From: Bradyrhizobium sp. AUGA SZCCT0283
Lineage (GTDB): Bacteria > Pseudomonadota > Alphaproteobacteria > Rhizobiales > Xanthobacteraceae
DNA: 64,000 nucleotides
Assembly: GCF_018130385.1 (NCBI RefSeq)
Contig: NZ_JAFCLU010000027.1
Span: 1-64,000, forward strand
Direction: 5' to 3'
Shown one piece after another: positions 32,606 to 40,638 of the stretch (positions are counted from its first letter, which is position 1; every line of letters starts with the position of its first letter). The notes under the pieces are model-generated. The model searched no databases and was not told the DNA's origin. It was given only the letters and a program-made list of their open reading frames with translations. The translations under genes were made by a program, and so were the position numbers.

Positions 32606-33388
32606 ATGCAGTTCAGGGTTTCGCCGAAATCGCTCAGCGAGGACAGCGCCGAGCAATGGCAAGCGCGGGTCGACCTCGCAGCCGCGCACCGGCTCGCCTT
32701 CATCCAGGGTTTTTCCGAAGGCATCTTCAACCATCTGACCTTCGTGGTGCCGGGCAAGAGCGATCGCTACTATCAGATCCCGTTCGGCACGCATTGGTCC
32801 GAGGTCACGGCCTCCTGCTTCATGGAAGTCGGCATCGACGATGGCGAGGTCAAGCGCGGCGAGGGCGAGGTGGAGCGCTCCTGCTATTGCATCCATGCCC
32901 CGATCCACAAGGCACTGCCGCAGGCGAAGGCGGTGTTCCACACCCACATGCCGCACGCCAGCGCGCTGACGCGGCTCGAAGACCCCCGCATTAAGGAAAT
33001 CGGCCAGACCGAGGTCGGGCTATCGGGCGCCATCGCCTATGACGATGAATATACAGGTCCGGCGCTCGATCCCGCCGAAGGCGCGCGGCTCGCAAGAGTC
33101 ATCGGCGACAAGACCGTGCTGTTCATGGCCAATCACGGCATCTCCACCGTCGGCGCGACCGTCGCGGAAGCCTACGACATGCTGTACTACGTCGAGCGCG
33201 CCGCCCAGGTGCAGATCTATGCAATGTGGACCGGGCAGAAGCTGAAACAGCTTCCTGCTCCTGTGGTGGAGAAAACCAGGCGCGATTACAAGGACGAGCA
33301 TCTCTACAAGGGACCGACCCCGGCGCAGCGGCACTTCGATGCGCTGAAGCGGATGCTGGATCGCAAAGAGCCGGATTACTCGACGTAG
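32606..33388 (+). CDS. Class II aldolase/adducin family protein
   Basis: 260 residues from ATG 32606, chosen because AGGGAGAAAG lies just upstream; an in-frame ATG at 32540 lacks a ribosome site. The zinc-binding aldolase/adducin fold is shown by 'GFSEGIFNHLTFVVPG' (near residue 35), 'VFHTHMPHASALTRL' (His ligands, residues about 113-117) and 'TVLFMANHGISTVGATVAEAYDMLYYVERAAQVQI' (third His ligand). Members cleave fuculose-phosphate-like substrates or are decarboxylase-like, and the actual substrate is unclear. Confidence 0.9.
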   Translation: MQFRVSPKSLSEDSAEQWQARVDLAAAHRLAFIQGFSEGIFNHLTFVVPGKSDRYYQIPFGTHWSEVTASCFMEVGIDDGEVKRGEGEVERSCYCIHAPIHKALPQAKAVFHTHMPHASALTRLEDPRIKEIGQTEVGLSGAIAYDDEYTGPALDPAEGARLARVIGDKTVLFMANHGISTVGATVAEAYDMLYYVERAAQVQIYAMWTGQKLKQLPAPVVEKTRRDYKDEHLYKGPTPAQRHFDALKRMLDRKEPDYST

Positions 33389-33393
33389 TGTTT

Positions 33394-33516
33394 CCGTCGT
33401 CCCTGCGAACGCAGGGACCCATACGCCGCGGCCCGCGGAAAGGGCAGGCGGGGAGACGTCATCCTCCACCACCAATATTTGTGGGTATGAGCCCCTGCGT
33501 TCGCAGGGGCGACAAA
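33394..33516. repeat. Palindromic repeat, CCCTGCGAACGCAGGG family
   Basis: The left unit GTCGTCCCTGCGAACGCAGG is itself a hairpin (CCCTGCG/CGCAGGG). The right unit GAGCCCCTGCGTTCGCAGGG pairs with the left across about 75 bases. It lies between convergent genes. Confidence 0.75.
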
Positions 33517-33536
33517 CGGGGGGCGTTCTCTACGGG

Positions 33537-34045
33537 TCAGCCAACCGCCGCTCTCACCTTATCCGCGAACTGCTGCCAGATCTCCGGACGCCAGCTTCCA
33601 TTGGCGGCGCCGGAGGTCGACGGCAATATCCACACCCTGGTGTCGCCGAACAGCTCGACCTGCTCGCCGTACTCTCGCTTGCCGCCAAAGAATTTCTGTC
33701 CGGCCGTCTTGCTGGTGAATGCGAGAAATTGCGGACGAAACGTCGCGATTGCATTGCGCAGCCGCGCACGATCCGCCACCGTCAATTTGGGAAGCGTGGC
33801 ACGGTCCATTCCCGCGCCCGCTTTTACCAGGTCGGTCAGGCCGATCCGATATTGCAGCAGAGTGCGAAACTGATGCGGCCGCAGCAGCTCTTGAGTGAGT
33901 CCGGTCTCGTGCAAGACCTTCCAGACCTTGTTTTGCCGGTGTGCGTAGTAGGCCCGCTCGACGGCGGACGTCGTCCCGGCGGCGGTCCCGCAGAACACGA
34001 TGCGAAGGGAATGTTGTGCAGCAGGTCGCTCAGCACATCCGTCAC
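33537..34045 (-). pseudogene. mug: G/U-mismatch-type DNA glycosylase, apparent frameshift
   Basis: A GTG at 34045 opens 'TDVLSDLLHNIP' in one frame; the match continues in another frame as 'LRIVFCGTAAGTTSAVERAYYAHRQNKVWKVLHETGL' and runs to 33537. Adding one C to the CCC at 34009-34007 (minus strand) would join the two into a normal Mug protein of about 169 residues, a uracil-DNA glycosylase-fold enzyme acting on G:U and ethenocytosine mispairs. The C-terminal part ('FLAFTSKTAGQKFFGG', 'ILPSTSGAANGSW') is intact. It is either a real mutation or a homopolymer sequencing error. It sits 13 bases after an S24-like repressor gene, probably the same operon. Confidence 0.75.
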
Positions 34046-34058
34046 GGCAGCGGCAATC

Positions 34059-34712
34059 CTATTGGCTCGCCCACACGATCCTTGCGATCCAGGCGACGTC
34101 GTCGGCGTCGAGCGTGCGGTCGGCCTGGGCCGGGTTGAGCGACTGCAATTCCAGCGTCCTGGTGGTGCGGCGCTTCAATTCCTTGACCATCACTTCGCCA
34201 TCCGACGTCTTGAGCACCACGCGGTCGCCGCGCCGGATCGGCGTTCCCGGCGACACCACGATGATGTCGCCGTCGCGGTAGGCGGGCTTCATCGCATCGC
34301 CGGATATCTCCAGCGCGTAGGCGTGCTCGTCAGAGGCCTGTGGCAGCGCCGCCTCGTCCCAGCCACGGCCGGCCGGAAAGCCGCTCTCGTCGAAATGGCC
34401 ACCGCTGCCGGCTTGCGCGAGGGCGAGCAGCGGCACCGATTGCAGGCTGCGCGCGCCGTCGCCGATCAACTGCACAAAGGTGTCGATCGACGAATTGGTC
34501 GCGGCCAGTGCCTTGGAAACCGATTCGGTCGAAGGCCAGCGCTCGCGGCCGTCGGCGGTAATGCGCTTGGATTTGTTGAAGGTGGTGGGGTCGAGGCCGC
34601 TGCGCCTGGCAAGGCCCGAGGCCGACATGCCGGCGCGTTCGGCCAGCCGGTCGAGCGCGGTCCAGACCTGGCTGTGGGTCAGAATCCGTTGCGCCTTGGA
34701 TTGTCTCGCCAT
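34059..34712 (-). CDS. HTH repressor with S24/LexA-like domain, serine missing
   Basis: 217 residues. The N-terminal HTH is about residues 15-75 ('DRLAERAGMSASGLARRSGLDPTTFNKSKR'). The C-terminal S24 domain is about residues 90-215 ('HAYALEISGDAMKPAYRDGDIIVVSPGTPIRRGDRVVLKTSDGEVMVKELKRR'). In LexA and CI the motif is GDSM; here it is GDAM, Ala140 replacing the catalytic Ser, while the general-base Lys177 ('VMVKEL') remains. Self-cleavage is therefore unlikely, and the domain may serve for dimerisation. The gene precedes mug. A palindrome TTTGCGCAAA lies 46 bases upstream of its start. Confidence 0.88.
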   Translation of the reverse strand: MARQSKAQRILTHSQVWTALDRLAERAGMSASGLARRSGLDPTTFNKSKRITADGRERWPSTESVSKALAATNSSIDTFVQLIGDGARSLQSVPLLALAQAGSGGHFDESGFPAGRGWDEAALPQASDEHAYALEISGDAMKPAYRDGDIIVVSPGTPIRRGDRVVLKTSDGEVMVKELKRRTTRTLELQSLNPAQADRTLDADDVAWIARIVWASQ

Positions 34713-34757
34713 CGAAAATCTCTGAATCGCCTAGGAATTATTGCCTCATTCGGCCGG

Positions 34758-34767
34758 TTTGCGCAAA
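34758..34767. promoter_or_regulatory. Palindrome, candidate repressor operator
   Basis: Perfect ten-base palindrome TTTGCGCAAA, 46 bases upstream of the repressor ATG, where an autoregulatory operator would sit. One short palindrome is weak evidence. Confidence 0.3.
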
Positions 34768-34821
34768 TCTCACATGGCGCTTTCCAGCGAAAGCCTGCCC
34801 CGCACTTAAAGCGGGTTGGAT

Positions 34822-34851
34822 ACCGGTTCACGTGAAGAAAACGCGTCAAAA
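34822..34851. repeat. Dispersed repeat CCGGTTC..AAAACGCGTCAAA
   Basis: ACCGGTTCACGTGAAG followed by AAAACGCGTCAAAACA. The same text, slightly diverged, is at 62176-62206 in another intergenic region. Confidence 0.6.
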
Positions 34852-35019
34852 CAGGAAATTGGCGCCCGGTTCTGTCGAATCAGAGCCGAACAGGTGCCGC
34901 GCCCTGCTGCGGCAGCGCTTGAGTTGGCGGCCTGCCGCCTTTACGGTCGGCCGCCAGCCCGGCCATTTCCGGGAAAATCCCAAGAGACTCAACGATAAGC
35001 AGGGGAAGCCCGGAAAGCC

Positions 35020-35364
35020 GTGCGCACGATCTATAAAATCACTCCCGCCTCGGCCTGGCGCGAGGCCGAACGGCAGGGCGTCTACCGGGGTAGTAGCGAC
35101 GATCTGCGCGACGGCTTCATTCATTTCTCGACCGCCGCCCAGGTCGCCGAGACGGCGCGAAAGCATTATTTCGGCCAGACCGGCCTGTTCCTGATCGCGG
35201 TCGACGCGGACGCGCTCGGCGATGCCTTGCGCTGGGAGCCCTCGCGCAACGACGAACTGTTCCCGCATCTCTATGGCGAGCTCGATCTCGGCGCGGTGAC
35301 CGCCATCCTCGACATGCGCGCGCGGTCCGACGGCACTCACGACATTCCGGAGCTTATCCCGTGA
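35020..35364 (+). CDS. DUF952 family protein
   Basis: 114 residues from GTG 35020. 'MRTIYKITPASAWREAERQGVYRGSSDDLRDGFIHFSTAAQVAETARKHY' and 'LFLIAVDADALGDALRWEPSRNDELFPHLYGELDLGAVTAI' cover the whole DUF952 family length, including the conserved DGFIHFS and LFPHLYG motifs. These are reminiscent of ADP-ribosyl-transfer-like folds, but no function is established. The stop overlaps the GTG start of pyrD (GTGA), so the two are translationally coupled. A job tied to pyrimidine supply or simple co-expression is possible. Confidence 0.92.
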   Translation: MRTIYKITPASAWREAERQGVYRGSSDDLRDGFIHFSTAAQVAETARKHYFGQTGLFLIAVDADALGDALRWEPSRNDELFPHLYGELDLGAVTAILDMRARSDGTHDIPELIP

Positions 35365-36458
35365 TCCGCGCCTTCGACGCCTTTTCGCTGCCGCTGCTGC
35401 GCTGGTTCGATCCGGAGGACGCGCATCGCATGGCGATCCAGGGCCTGCGGCTGCTGCCGCCGGTCAAGCCGCGCGCCGACGACCACAAGCTGGCGGTGCG
35501 CGCGTTCGGCCTGAATTTCCCCAATCCGATCGGCATGGCCGCGGGCTTCGACAAGAGCGCGGAGGTGCCTGACGCGCTGTTGCGGCTCGGTTTCGGCTTT
35601 GTCGAGATCGGCACGGTGACGCCGAAGCCGCAGGGCGGCAATCCGCGGCCGCGGCTGTTTCGCCTCGAGCGCGATGAAGCCGTGATCAACCGCATGGGCT
35701 TCAACAATGACGGCGCCGAGGCCGTGCTGCGCCGGCTTGCGGCACGTGCCCACCATGGCGGCATCGTCGGTGTCAATGTCGGGGCCAACAAGGATTCGTC
35801 CGACCGTGTCGCCGACTACGTCAAGCTGATCGAGACGTTCGCGCCGGTCGCGAGCTATTTCACCGTCAACGTCTCCTCGCCGAATACGCCGGGCCTGCGC
35901 AACCTGCAGCAATCCGCGGCGCTCGACGACCTGCTTGCCAAGGTGATCGATGCCAGGGAGCGGGTGCGCAAGAATGCCGGCGATTCGCCGGTGCTGCTCA
36001 AGATCGCGCCGGATCTGACTCTGACTGAACTCGACGACGTCGTGCACATCGCGCGCTCGCGCGGTGTCGACGGCATGATCGTCGCCAACACCACGCTGGC
36101 GCGTCCGGCGACGTTGCGCGAACAGGCCCGCGCCAAAGAGCAGGGCGGATTGTCGGGGCGGCCGTTGTTCCGGCTGTCGACGCGCATGGTGGCCGAGACC
36201 TATGTCCGCACCGAAGGCGCGTTTCCATTGATCGGCGTCGGCGGCATCGATTCCGGCGGCGCCGCGCTGACGAAAATCCGCGCCGGCGCCAGCCTGATCC
36301 AGCTCTATTCGTCGCTGGTCTACAAAGGCCTCGGCCTGGTCGACGCCATCAAGAACGATCTGGCCTCGACCTTGCTGCGCACGGGGCGCGACTCGCTGTC
36401 GGAGATCGTCGGCGCCGATGCCGCGACGATCACCGCCGAGGACTGGCCGGTGAAGTAG
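35361..36458 (+). CDS. pyrD: Dihydroorotate dehydrogenase (quinone)
   Basis: 365 residues, class 2 DHODH. The N-terminal amphipathic membrane-binding segment (1 to about 40, 'DAFSLPLLRWFDPEDAHRMAIQGLRLLP') precedes an FMN-binding TIM barrel: 'NPIGMAAGFDKSAEVPDALLRLGFGFVEIGTVTPKPQGGNPRPRLFRL', 'NRMGFNNDGAE', 'VNVSSPNTPGLRNLQ' (catalytic Ser region) and 'PLIGVGGIDSGGAALTKIRAGASLIQLYSSLVYKG' (phosphate site). It oxidises dihydroorotate to orotate in pyrimidine synthesis and passes electrons to quinone at the inner membrane. GTG start, overlapping the DUF952 stop by four bases. Confidence 0.95.
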   Translation: MIRAFDAFSLPLLRWFDPEDAHRMAIQGLRLLPPVKPRADDHKLAVRAFGLNFPNPIGMAAGFDKSAEVPDALLRLGFGFVEIGTVTPKPQGGNPRPRLFRLERDEAVINRMGFNNDGAEAVLRRLAARAHHGGIVGVNVGANKDSSDRVADYVKLIETFAPVASYFTVNVSSPNTPGLRNLQQSAALDDLLAKVIDARERVRKNAGDSPVLLKIAPDLTLTELDDVVHIARSRGVDGMIVANTTLARPATLREQARAKEQGGLSGRPLFRLSTRMVAETYVRTEGAFPLIGVGGIDSGGAALTKIRAGASLIQLYSSLVYKGLGLVDAIKNDLASTLLRTGRDSLSEIVGADAATITAEDWPVK

Positions 36459-36498
36459 CCGTTCGCGCGCACGCGCCTTTTAAGTTACCTCGCCCCGC

Positions 36499-37821
36499 CT
36501 ATCCGAACGACTTCCTCAACAGCACCGGATACCTCAACGCCTGCAATCCGCCGCGGGCGGCGTAGTGCACCAGGAAGGCGCCCCACAGCCCGGCATTGCC
36601 GAACGATCGCAGCGAAAACCACGCGCCGAGGAAGATCAATAGCGACAGCAGCATCAGGTTGCGCATGTCGCGCGCCCAGGTGGCGCCGATATAGATGCCG
36701 TCATAGGCAAAGGCGAACACGCCGAGCAGCGGCGCGAAGATCACGAACCAAAGATAGTCGCGCGCGATGCGTCGCACGTCCGCGCTCGCCGTCATGATGT
36801 CGATCAGTGCCGGCCCGAACAGCAGGAAACAGGCGGCGACGGCGAGCGCGAAGCCGAAGCCCCAGATGACAACGAGCTTCACCGCCCCGGCAAAAGCATT
36901 CTTGTCGCGCGCGCCATAGGCCCGGCCGCAGAGCTGTTCGGCGGCGTTGGCGAGGCCGTCGAGGAAGAAGCCGCTGATCATCAGGAAATTGTTCAACACC
37001 GCATTGGCCGCGAGCGTCGCGTCCCCGGCGCGGGCTCCCTGCGCGGTGAAGAACAGGAAGGCTGTGATCAGCGCCGCGGTACGGATCAGGATGTCGCGGT
37101 TGACCGAGAGCATCCGCACCAGCTTGGTGCGGTCGAACAGCGTCGCACGCGAAATGGCCGATTGCCCACGTGCAAGATGCTGCGCGACCAAAATGCCGAG
37201 CAGGAGGCCGGTTGTTTCAGCGATGACGGCTGCGATCGCAGCGCCGGCGATGCCGAGGTCGAATACCAGCACCAGCAGCACCGTCGCGACCATGTTGGTC
37301 ACGTTGATCGCGACCTGTGTCGTCAGCGCCAGCGTGGCGCGCGCCTGTCCGATCAGCCAGCCGAGCACCACGTAATTGGCGAGCGCCAGAGGCGCCGACC
37401 AGATCCGGATGGCGAAATAGGTTTTGGCAGCGCGTGTCACGCTCTCGCTGCCGCCCATCGCGCCGAACAGGATCGCTGCAAGCGGGATCTGCAACGCAAT
37501 CAGGGCCGCGCCAACCAGCGATGCGACAATCAAGCCGCGCACCAGGATCGCGCGCAGTTCCTGCGTCTCGCCGGCGCCCAGGGACTGCGCCGTAAAGGCG
37601 ACCGTGCTCATGCGCAGGAACCCGAACAGCCAGAACATGCAGTCGAACAGCACGGAGGCCATCGCCACGCCGCCGAGCATCGCTGCATCGCCGAGCCGGC
37701 CGATCGCCGTGGTCGAGACGATGCCGATCAGCGGCGTGGTCAGGTTCGCGACCATCGCGGGACCCGCGATGGCAAACACCTGCGCCGTTGTGACCCTGGA
37801 TGGAGTTACGGGCGAATGCAT
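36499..37821 (-). CDS. MATE family efflux transporter, DinF-like
   Basis: 440 residues, 12 membrane helices. The DinF-branch features 'AIAGPAMVANLTTPLIGIVSTTAIGRLGDAAMLGGVAMASVLFDCMFWLFGFLRMSTVAFTAQSLGAGE' (TM1-2) and 'NNFLMISGFFLDGLANAAEQLCGRAYGARDKNAF' (second repeat) are visible. DinF proteins belong to the MATE fold and in some bacteria are SOS-induced. It is the last gene of a minus-strand run (DUF6460, MBL, MATE), two bases after the MBL stop. It is convergent with pyrD. Confidence 0.93.
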   Translation of the reverse strand: MHSPVTPSRVTTAQVFAIAGPAMVANLTTPLIGIVSTTAIGRLGDAAMLGGVAMASVLFDCMFWLFGFLRMSTVAFTAQSLGAGETQELRAILVRGLIVASLVGAALIALQIPLAAILFGAMGGSESVTRAAKTYFAIRIWSAPLALANYVVLGWLIGQARATLALTTQVAINVTNMVATVLLVLVFDLGIAGAAIAAVIAETTGLLLGILVAQHLARGQSAISRATLFDRTKLVRMLSVNRDILIRTAALITAFLFFTAQGARAGDATLAANAVLNNFLMISGFFLDGLANAAEQLCGRAYGARDKNAFAGAVKLVVIWGFGFALAVAACFLLFGPALIDIMTASADVRRIARDYLWFVIFAPLLGVFAFAYDGIYIGATWARDMRNLMLLSLLIFLGAWFSLRSFGNAGLWGAFLVHYAARGGLQALRYPVLLRKSFG

Positions 37822-37823
37822 GC

Positions 37824-38558
37824 CTAGAGCTCGACGGCCATGCCGTCATGGGCGGCCGTGTAGAGCAGTTCGCCCAGCCGGGCGAGCATGTCCTCGCTCA
37901 TATGCGTCAGCACCAGCCGTTTGGCATTGATCTCAGGAAGGTGCGCTTCCAGCGTCTTCAGGCTGAGATGGTTTTTGACGATCTTGTCGTAGTAATAGGC
38001 CTCGGCAATGAACAGGTCCGCGCCGCGCGCCGCCGGGATCAGCGCATCGGTCCATTCGGTGTCGGCGCTGTAGGTGATGACGCGGCCCTCGGCCTCGATG
38101 CGATAGGCGAGGAACGGCCCGCCGGATTCGCCGTGGACCACCGGATACGGTGTCACCTTGACCTCGCCAACAGTCCGGCTCTGCTCCGGTTCGAGCGCGA
38201 CGACTGAGAGATCGAAGCGCTGCCTTGTCTTCGAGGAATGCTCGAACAGCGCTTCCATCAGGTTGGCGAGCTTGGTCTCGATGCCCTGCGGGCCTGCGAT
38301 AACGAGCGGCCGGGAACGGCGTGTGAACTGCGCGTCCAGCAGCAGGAACGGCAAGCCGCCAAAATGGTCGCCGTGAAAATGCGTGATCAGGATCAGGTCG
38401 ATGGCGTCGCGCGCGATGCCGAGACGCTTCAGCGCCGGCAGCGACGACGCACCGCAATCGATCAGGAAATTGACGCGCCCGCCCGTGACGTGGAAGCAGG
38501 TGTTGAACCTGCCGCCGGAACCGAGCGCGTCGCCGCAGCCGACAAATCGCAATTGCAT
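37824..38558 (-). CDS. RNase Z-like MBL-fold hydrolase
   Basis: 244 residues, cytosolic. The zinc motif 'THFHGDHFGGLPFLL' (HxHxDH, residues about 59-64) and the later ligands in 'VVHGESG', 'YSADTEWTDALI' and 'VLTHMSEDML' follow the RNase Z/ElaC arrangement. It lacks the long exosite of true RNase Z, so a phosphodiesterase on another nucleic acid or nucleotide is also possible. It is the second of three tightly packed minus-strand genes, 24 bases after the DUF6460 gene and two bases before the MATE gene. Confidence 0.88.
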   Translation of the reverse strand: MQLRFVGCGDALGSGGRFNTCFHVTGGRVNFLIDCGASSLPALKRLGIARDAIDLILITHFHGDHFGGLPFLLLDAQFTRRSRPLVIAGPQGIETKLANLMEALFEHSSKTRQRFDLSVVALEPEQSRTVGEVKVTPYPVVHGESGGPFLAYRIEAEGRVITYSADTEWTDALIPAARGADLFIAEAYYYDKIVKNHLSLKTLEAHLPEINAKRLVLTHMSEDMLARLGELLYTAAHDGMAVEL

Positions 38559-38582
38559 CGGCTGCTGCCTTACGAGCTCGAT

Positions 38583-38885
38583 TTATCGCCCGCGCGGGGC
38601 GCCGAACAGCCGCGACAGCAGCCAGATCGGGATCACGATGACCGCTCCGAGCAGGAAGTAGCGCCACAGCCAGTTGACGGCGTCGAAGCCGAGATCCCAC
38701 AGCCGCCGGAACAGGGTCTGGATGCTGTGCAGGATATTCCAGGGATCGAAGCCGATGGCGGCGAGCACCACGCCGACCAGGATCGATAGCAGAATCAGCC
38801 GGAACGCTACCGCCAGCGGCGAGCCGCCGAGGAAGCGGTAGAGGCCGTCATTGCTGGCCGGCAGGTCTCTGACGTCGTTCGGCAT
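38583..38885 (-). CDS. DUF6460-type small membrane protein
   Basis: 100 residues from ATG 38885 (GGGAGAAACCG upstream); the longer start at 38912 lacks a ribosome site. Two hydrophobic helices are visible ('AFRLILLSILVGVVLAAIGFDPWNILHSI', 'WRYFLLGAVIVIPIWLLSRLF') around 'TLFRRLWDLGFDAVNWLW'. I recall this pattern as the DUF6460 family of alphaproteobacteria, function unknown. It begins the DUF6460-MBL-MATE run and lies 100 bases downstream of the DNA ligase on the same strand. Confidence 0.75.
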   Translation of the reverse strand: MPNDVRDLPASNDGLYRFLGGSPLAVAFRLILLSILVGVVLAAIGFDPWNILHSIQTLFRRLWDLGFDAVNWLWRYFLLGAVIVIPIWLLSRLFGAPRGR

Positions 38886-38985
38886 CGGTTTCTCCCGCGG
38901 AAGGTCTCGCAACAGTATAGAGCACGGCGGGGCACATGGGGAACCCGCTCGTATCCGTCAATGGCCGCCATGCGCCGTCGGAATG

Positions 38986-40638
38986 TTAATTTGCCGTCAC
39001 GTCTTTGAGCATCCGCTCCAGCGTCTCCAGCCGATCGGCCTCGCGCGGCGGCTTGTCCCAGCGCAGCCGGCTGATGCGCGGAAACCGCATCGCGACGCCG
39101 GATTTGTGCCGCGGCGAGCGCTGCAGGCCCTCGAAGGCGACTTCCAGCACCAGGCCCTGGTCCGGCTCGTGCACGACATGACGGACCGGGCCGAATTTTT
39201 CCGTGGTGTTGCGGCGGACGAAACGGTCGATCTGCAGGAGTTCCTCGTCGGTGAAGCCGAAATAGGCTTTTCCGACCGGCACCAGCTGCTCGCCATCCTC
39301 GCCCGAGGTCCAGACGCCGAAGGTGTAGTCCGAATAATAGGAGGAGCGCTTGCCGTGGCCACGTTGCGCGTACATCAGCACGGCATCGATGATATGCGGA
39401 TCGTGCTTCCACTTCCACCACTGGCCCTTGGGGCGGCCCGGCAGGTAGGGCGCGTCGCGCCGTTTCAGCATCACGCCCTCGACCGCGTCGGCATCCTCGC
39501 CGGCGCCGGCGCTGGCGGGATCGGCGCGGGCAGCCATCAGCGTCTCCCAGCTATCGAAGGCAATGGTCGGCGACAGATCGATGCGCGGGTCGTCGAGCTT
39601 CTTGATGAATTTCTCAAGGTGCGCGCGGCGCTCGTCGAACGGCAGTTCGCGCAGATCGTTTTCGTCGTCGCCGAGCAGGTCGTAGGCGCGCAGATGAATG
39701 GGAAAATCCTTCATCAGCTTCGGCGAGACGATTTTTCTGTTCAGCCGCTGCTGCAGCACATTGAACGTCTGCACGCGCCCCTCGCGCAGCACCAGCAGCT
39801 CGCCATCGATGGCGCCGGGCAGATGCAGCGACGGCAGAAGGTCGGGAAAGCTTTTGGTAATGTCCTCGCCGGTGCGCGAATAGAGCCGCGCCTGCATGTA
39901 GCCGCGTTCGTCACGGCCCGAGACCGCCTGCACGCGAATGCCGTCCCATTTCCATTCCGCGATGAAATCGGCGGGATCGAGATTGGCAAAGTCCGAATCC
40001 TCGATCGCATGCGCCAGCATCACCGGGCGGAACGGCGCGGGATCGCGATTGACCGGTTTTTCGCCGCGGCCTTCCAGCCAGGCGAAGAGGTCGAGATAGG
40101 GCGGCGACAGCCCTGGCCAGATCAGTTCGATCTCGTGCGGATCCTTGTCACCAAGCGCGGCAGCGGCGGTCTTGGCCAGCCGCGCCGAAATCCCGATCCG
40201 CATCGCGCCGGTGACGAGTTTTAAAAGCGCCCAGCGGCCGGTCTCGTCGAGCTCGTCGAGCCAGCATGCGAGCTGTTTTGGCAGCTCGGTCTTGCCGAGC
40301 GTGCGCAGCGTGGTCACGACGTCGGAGAGGGTGGGGGGAGGCGGGTTGTTGTGGCCGGGCGGCGGGGCCTTCGGCCACATCAGCGCGACCGTTTCGGATA
40401 AGTCGCCGACGTAATCATACGACAATCCGAACAGCACCGGATCGGTGCGATCGGCGATCAGATCGCGGATCAGTCCGGGCTTGGCGTGCTTGAACGACAG
40501 CGCGCCGGTCAGTGCCGCCAGCGCGTAGCCGCGGTCGGGATCGGGCGTGTCGCGAAAATAGGCCGTGATCAGGCGCAGCTTGTTGTTGCGGCCAGGCTCG
40601 TAGGCGAGGCGATCCAGCAGTTCGGCAAAACGGTTCAT
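38986..40638 (-). CDS. ATP-dependent DNA ligase (ligase-associated damage response)
   Basis: 550 residues from ATG 40638, which overlaps the exonuclease stop by four bases (ATGA); the longer frame runs into the exonuclease gene. N-terminal helical DNA-binding domain (1 to about 190), then the nucleotidyltransferase core with the AMP-acceptor motif 'EWKWDGIR' (Lys230), 'DGELLVL' (motif III-type), 'EGVMLKRRDAPYLPGRPKGQWWKWK' (motifs IV-V), and a C-terminal OB domain. It seals nicks with ATP. It pairs with a ligase-associated exonuclease here, and with the helicase and PdeM at 44384-47677. Confidence 0.93.
   Translation of the reverse strand: MNRFAELLDRLAYEPGRNNKLRLITAYFRDTPDPDRGYALAALTGALSFKHAKPGLIRDLIADRTDPVLFGLSYDYVGDLSETVALMWPKAPPPGHNNPPPPTLSDVVTTLRTLGKTELPKQLACWLDELDETGRWALLKLVTGAMRIGISARLAKTAAAALGDKDPHEIELIWPGLSPPYLDLFAWLEGRGEKPVNRDPAPFRPVMLAHAIEDSDFANLDPADFIAEWKWDGIRVQAVSGRDERGYMQARLYSRTGEDITKSFPDLLPSLHLPGAIDGELLVLREGRVQTFNVLQQRLNRKIVSPKLMKDFPIHLRAYDLLGDDENDLRELPFDERRAHLEKFIKKLDDPRIDLSPTIAFDSWETLMAARADPASAGAGEDADAVEGVMLKRRDAPYLPGRPKGQWWKWKHDPHIIDAVLMYAQRGHGKRSSYYSDYTFGVWTSGEDGEQLVPVGKAYFGFTDEELLQIDRFVRRNTTEKFGPVRHVVHEPDQGLVLEVAFEGLQRSPRHKSGVAMRFPRISRLRWDKPPREADRLETLERMLKDVTAN

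Larger units (their letters stand above)
34713..35019. other. Divergent intergenic region
   Basis: No gene is seen in these 307 bases between the repressor (minus) and the DUF952 gene (plus). They hold the TTTGCGCAAA palindrome, a dispersed AAAACGCGTCAAA repeat and, presumably, both promoters. Confidence 0.6.
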
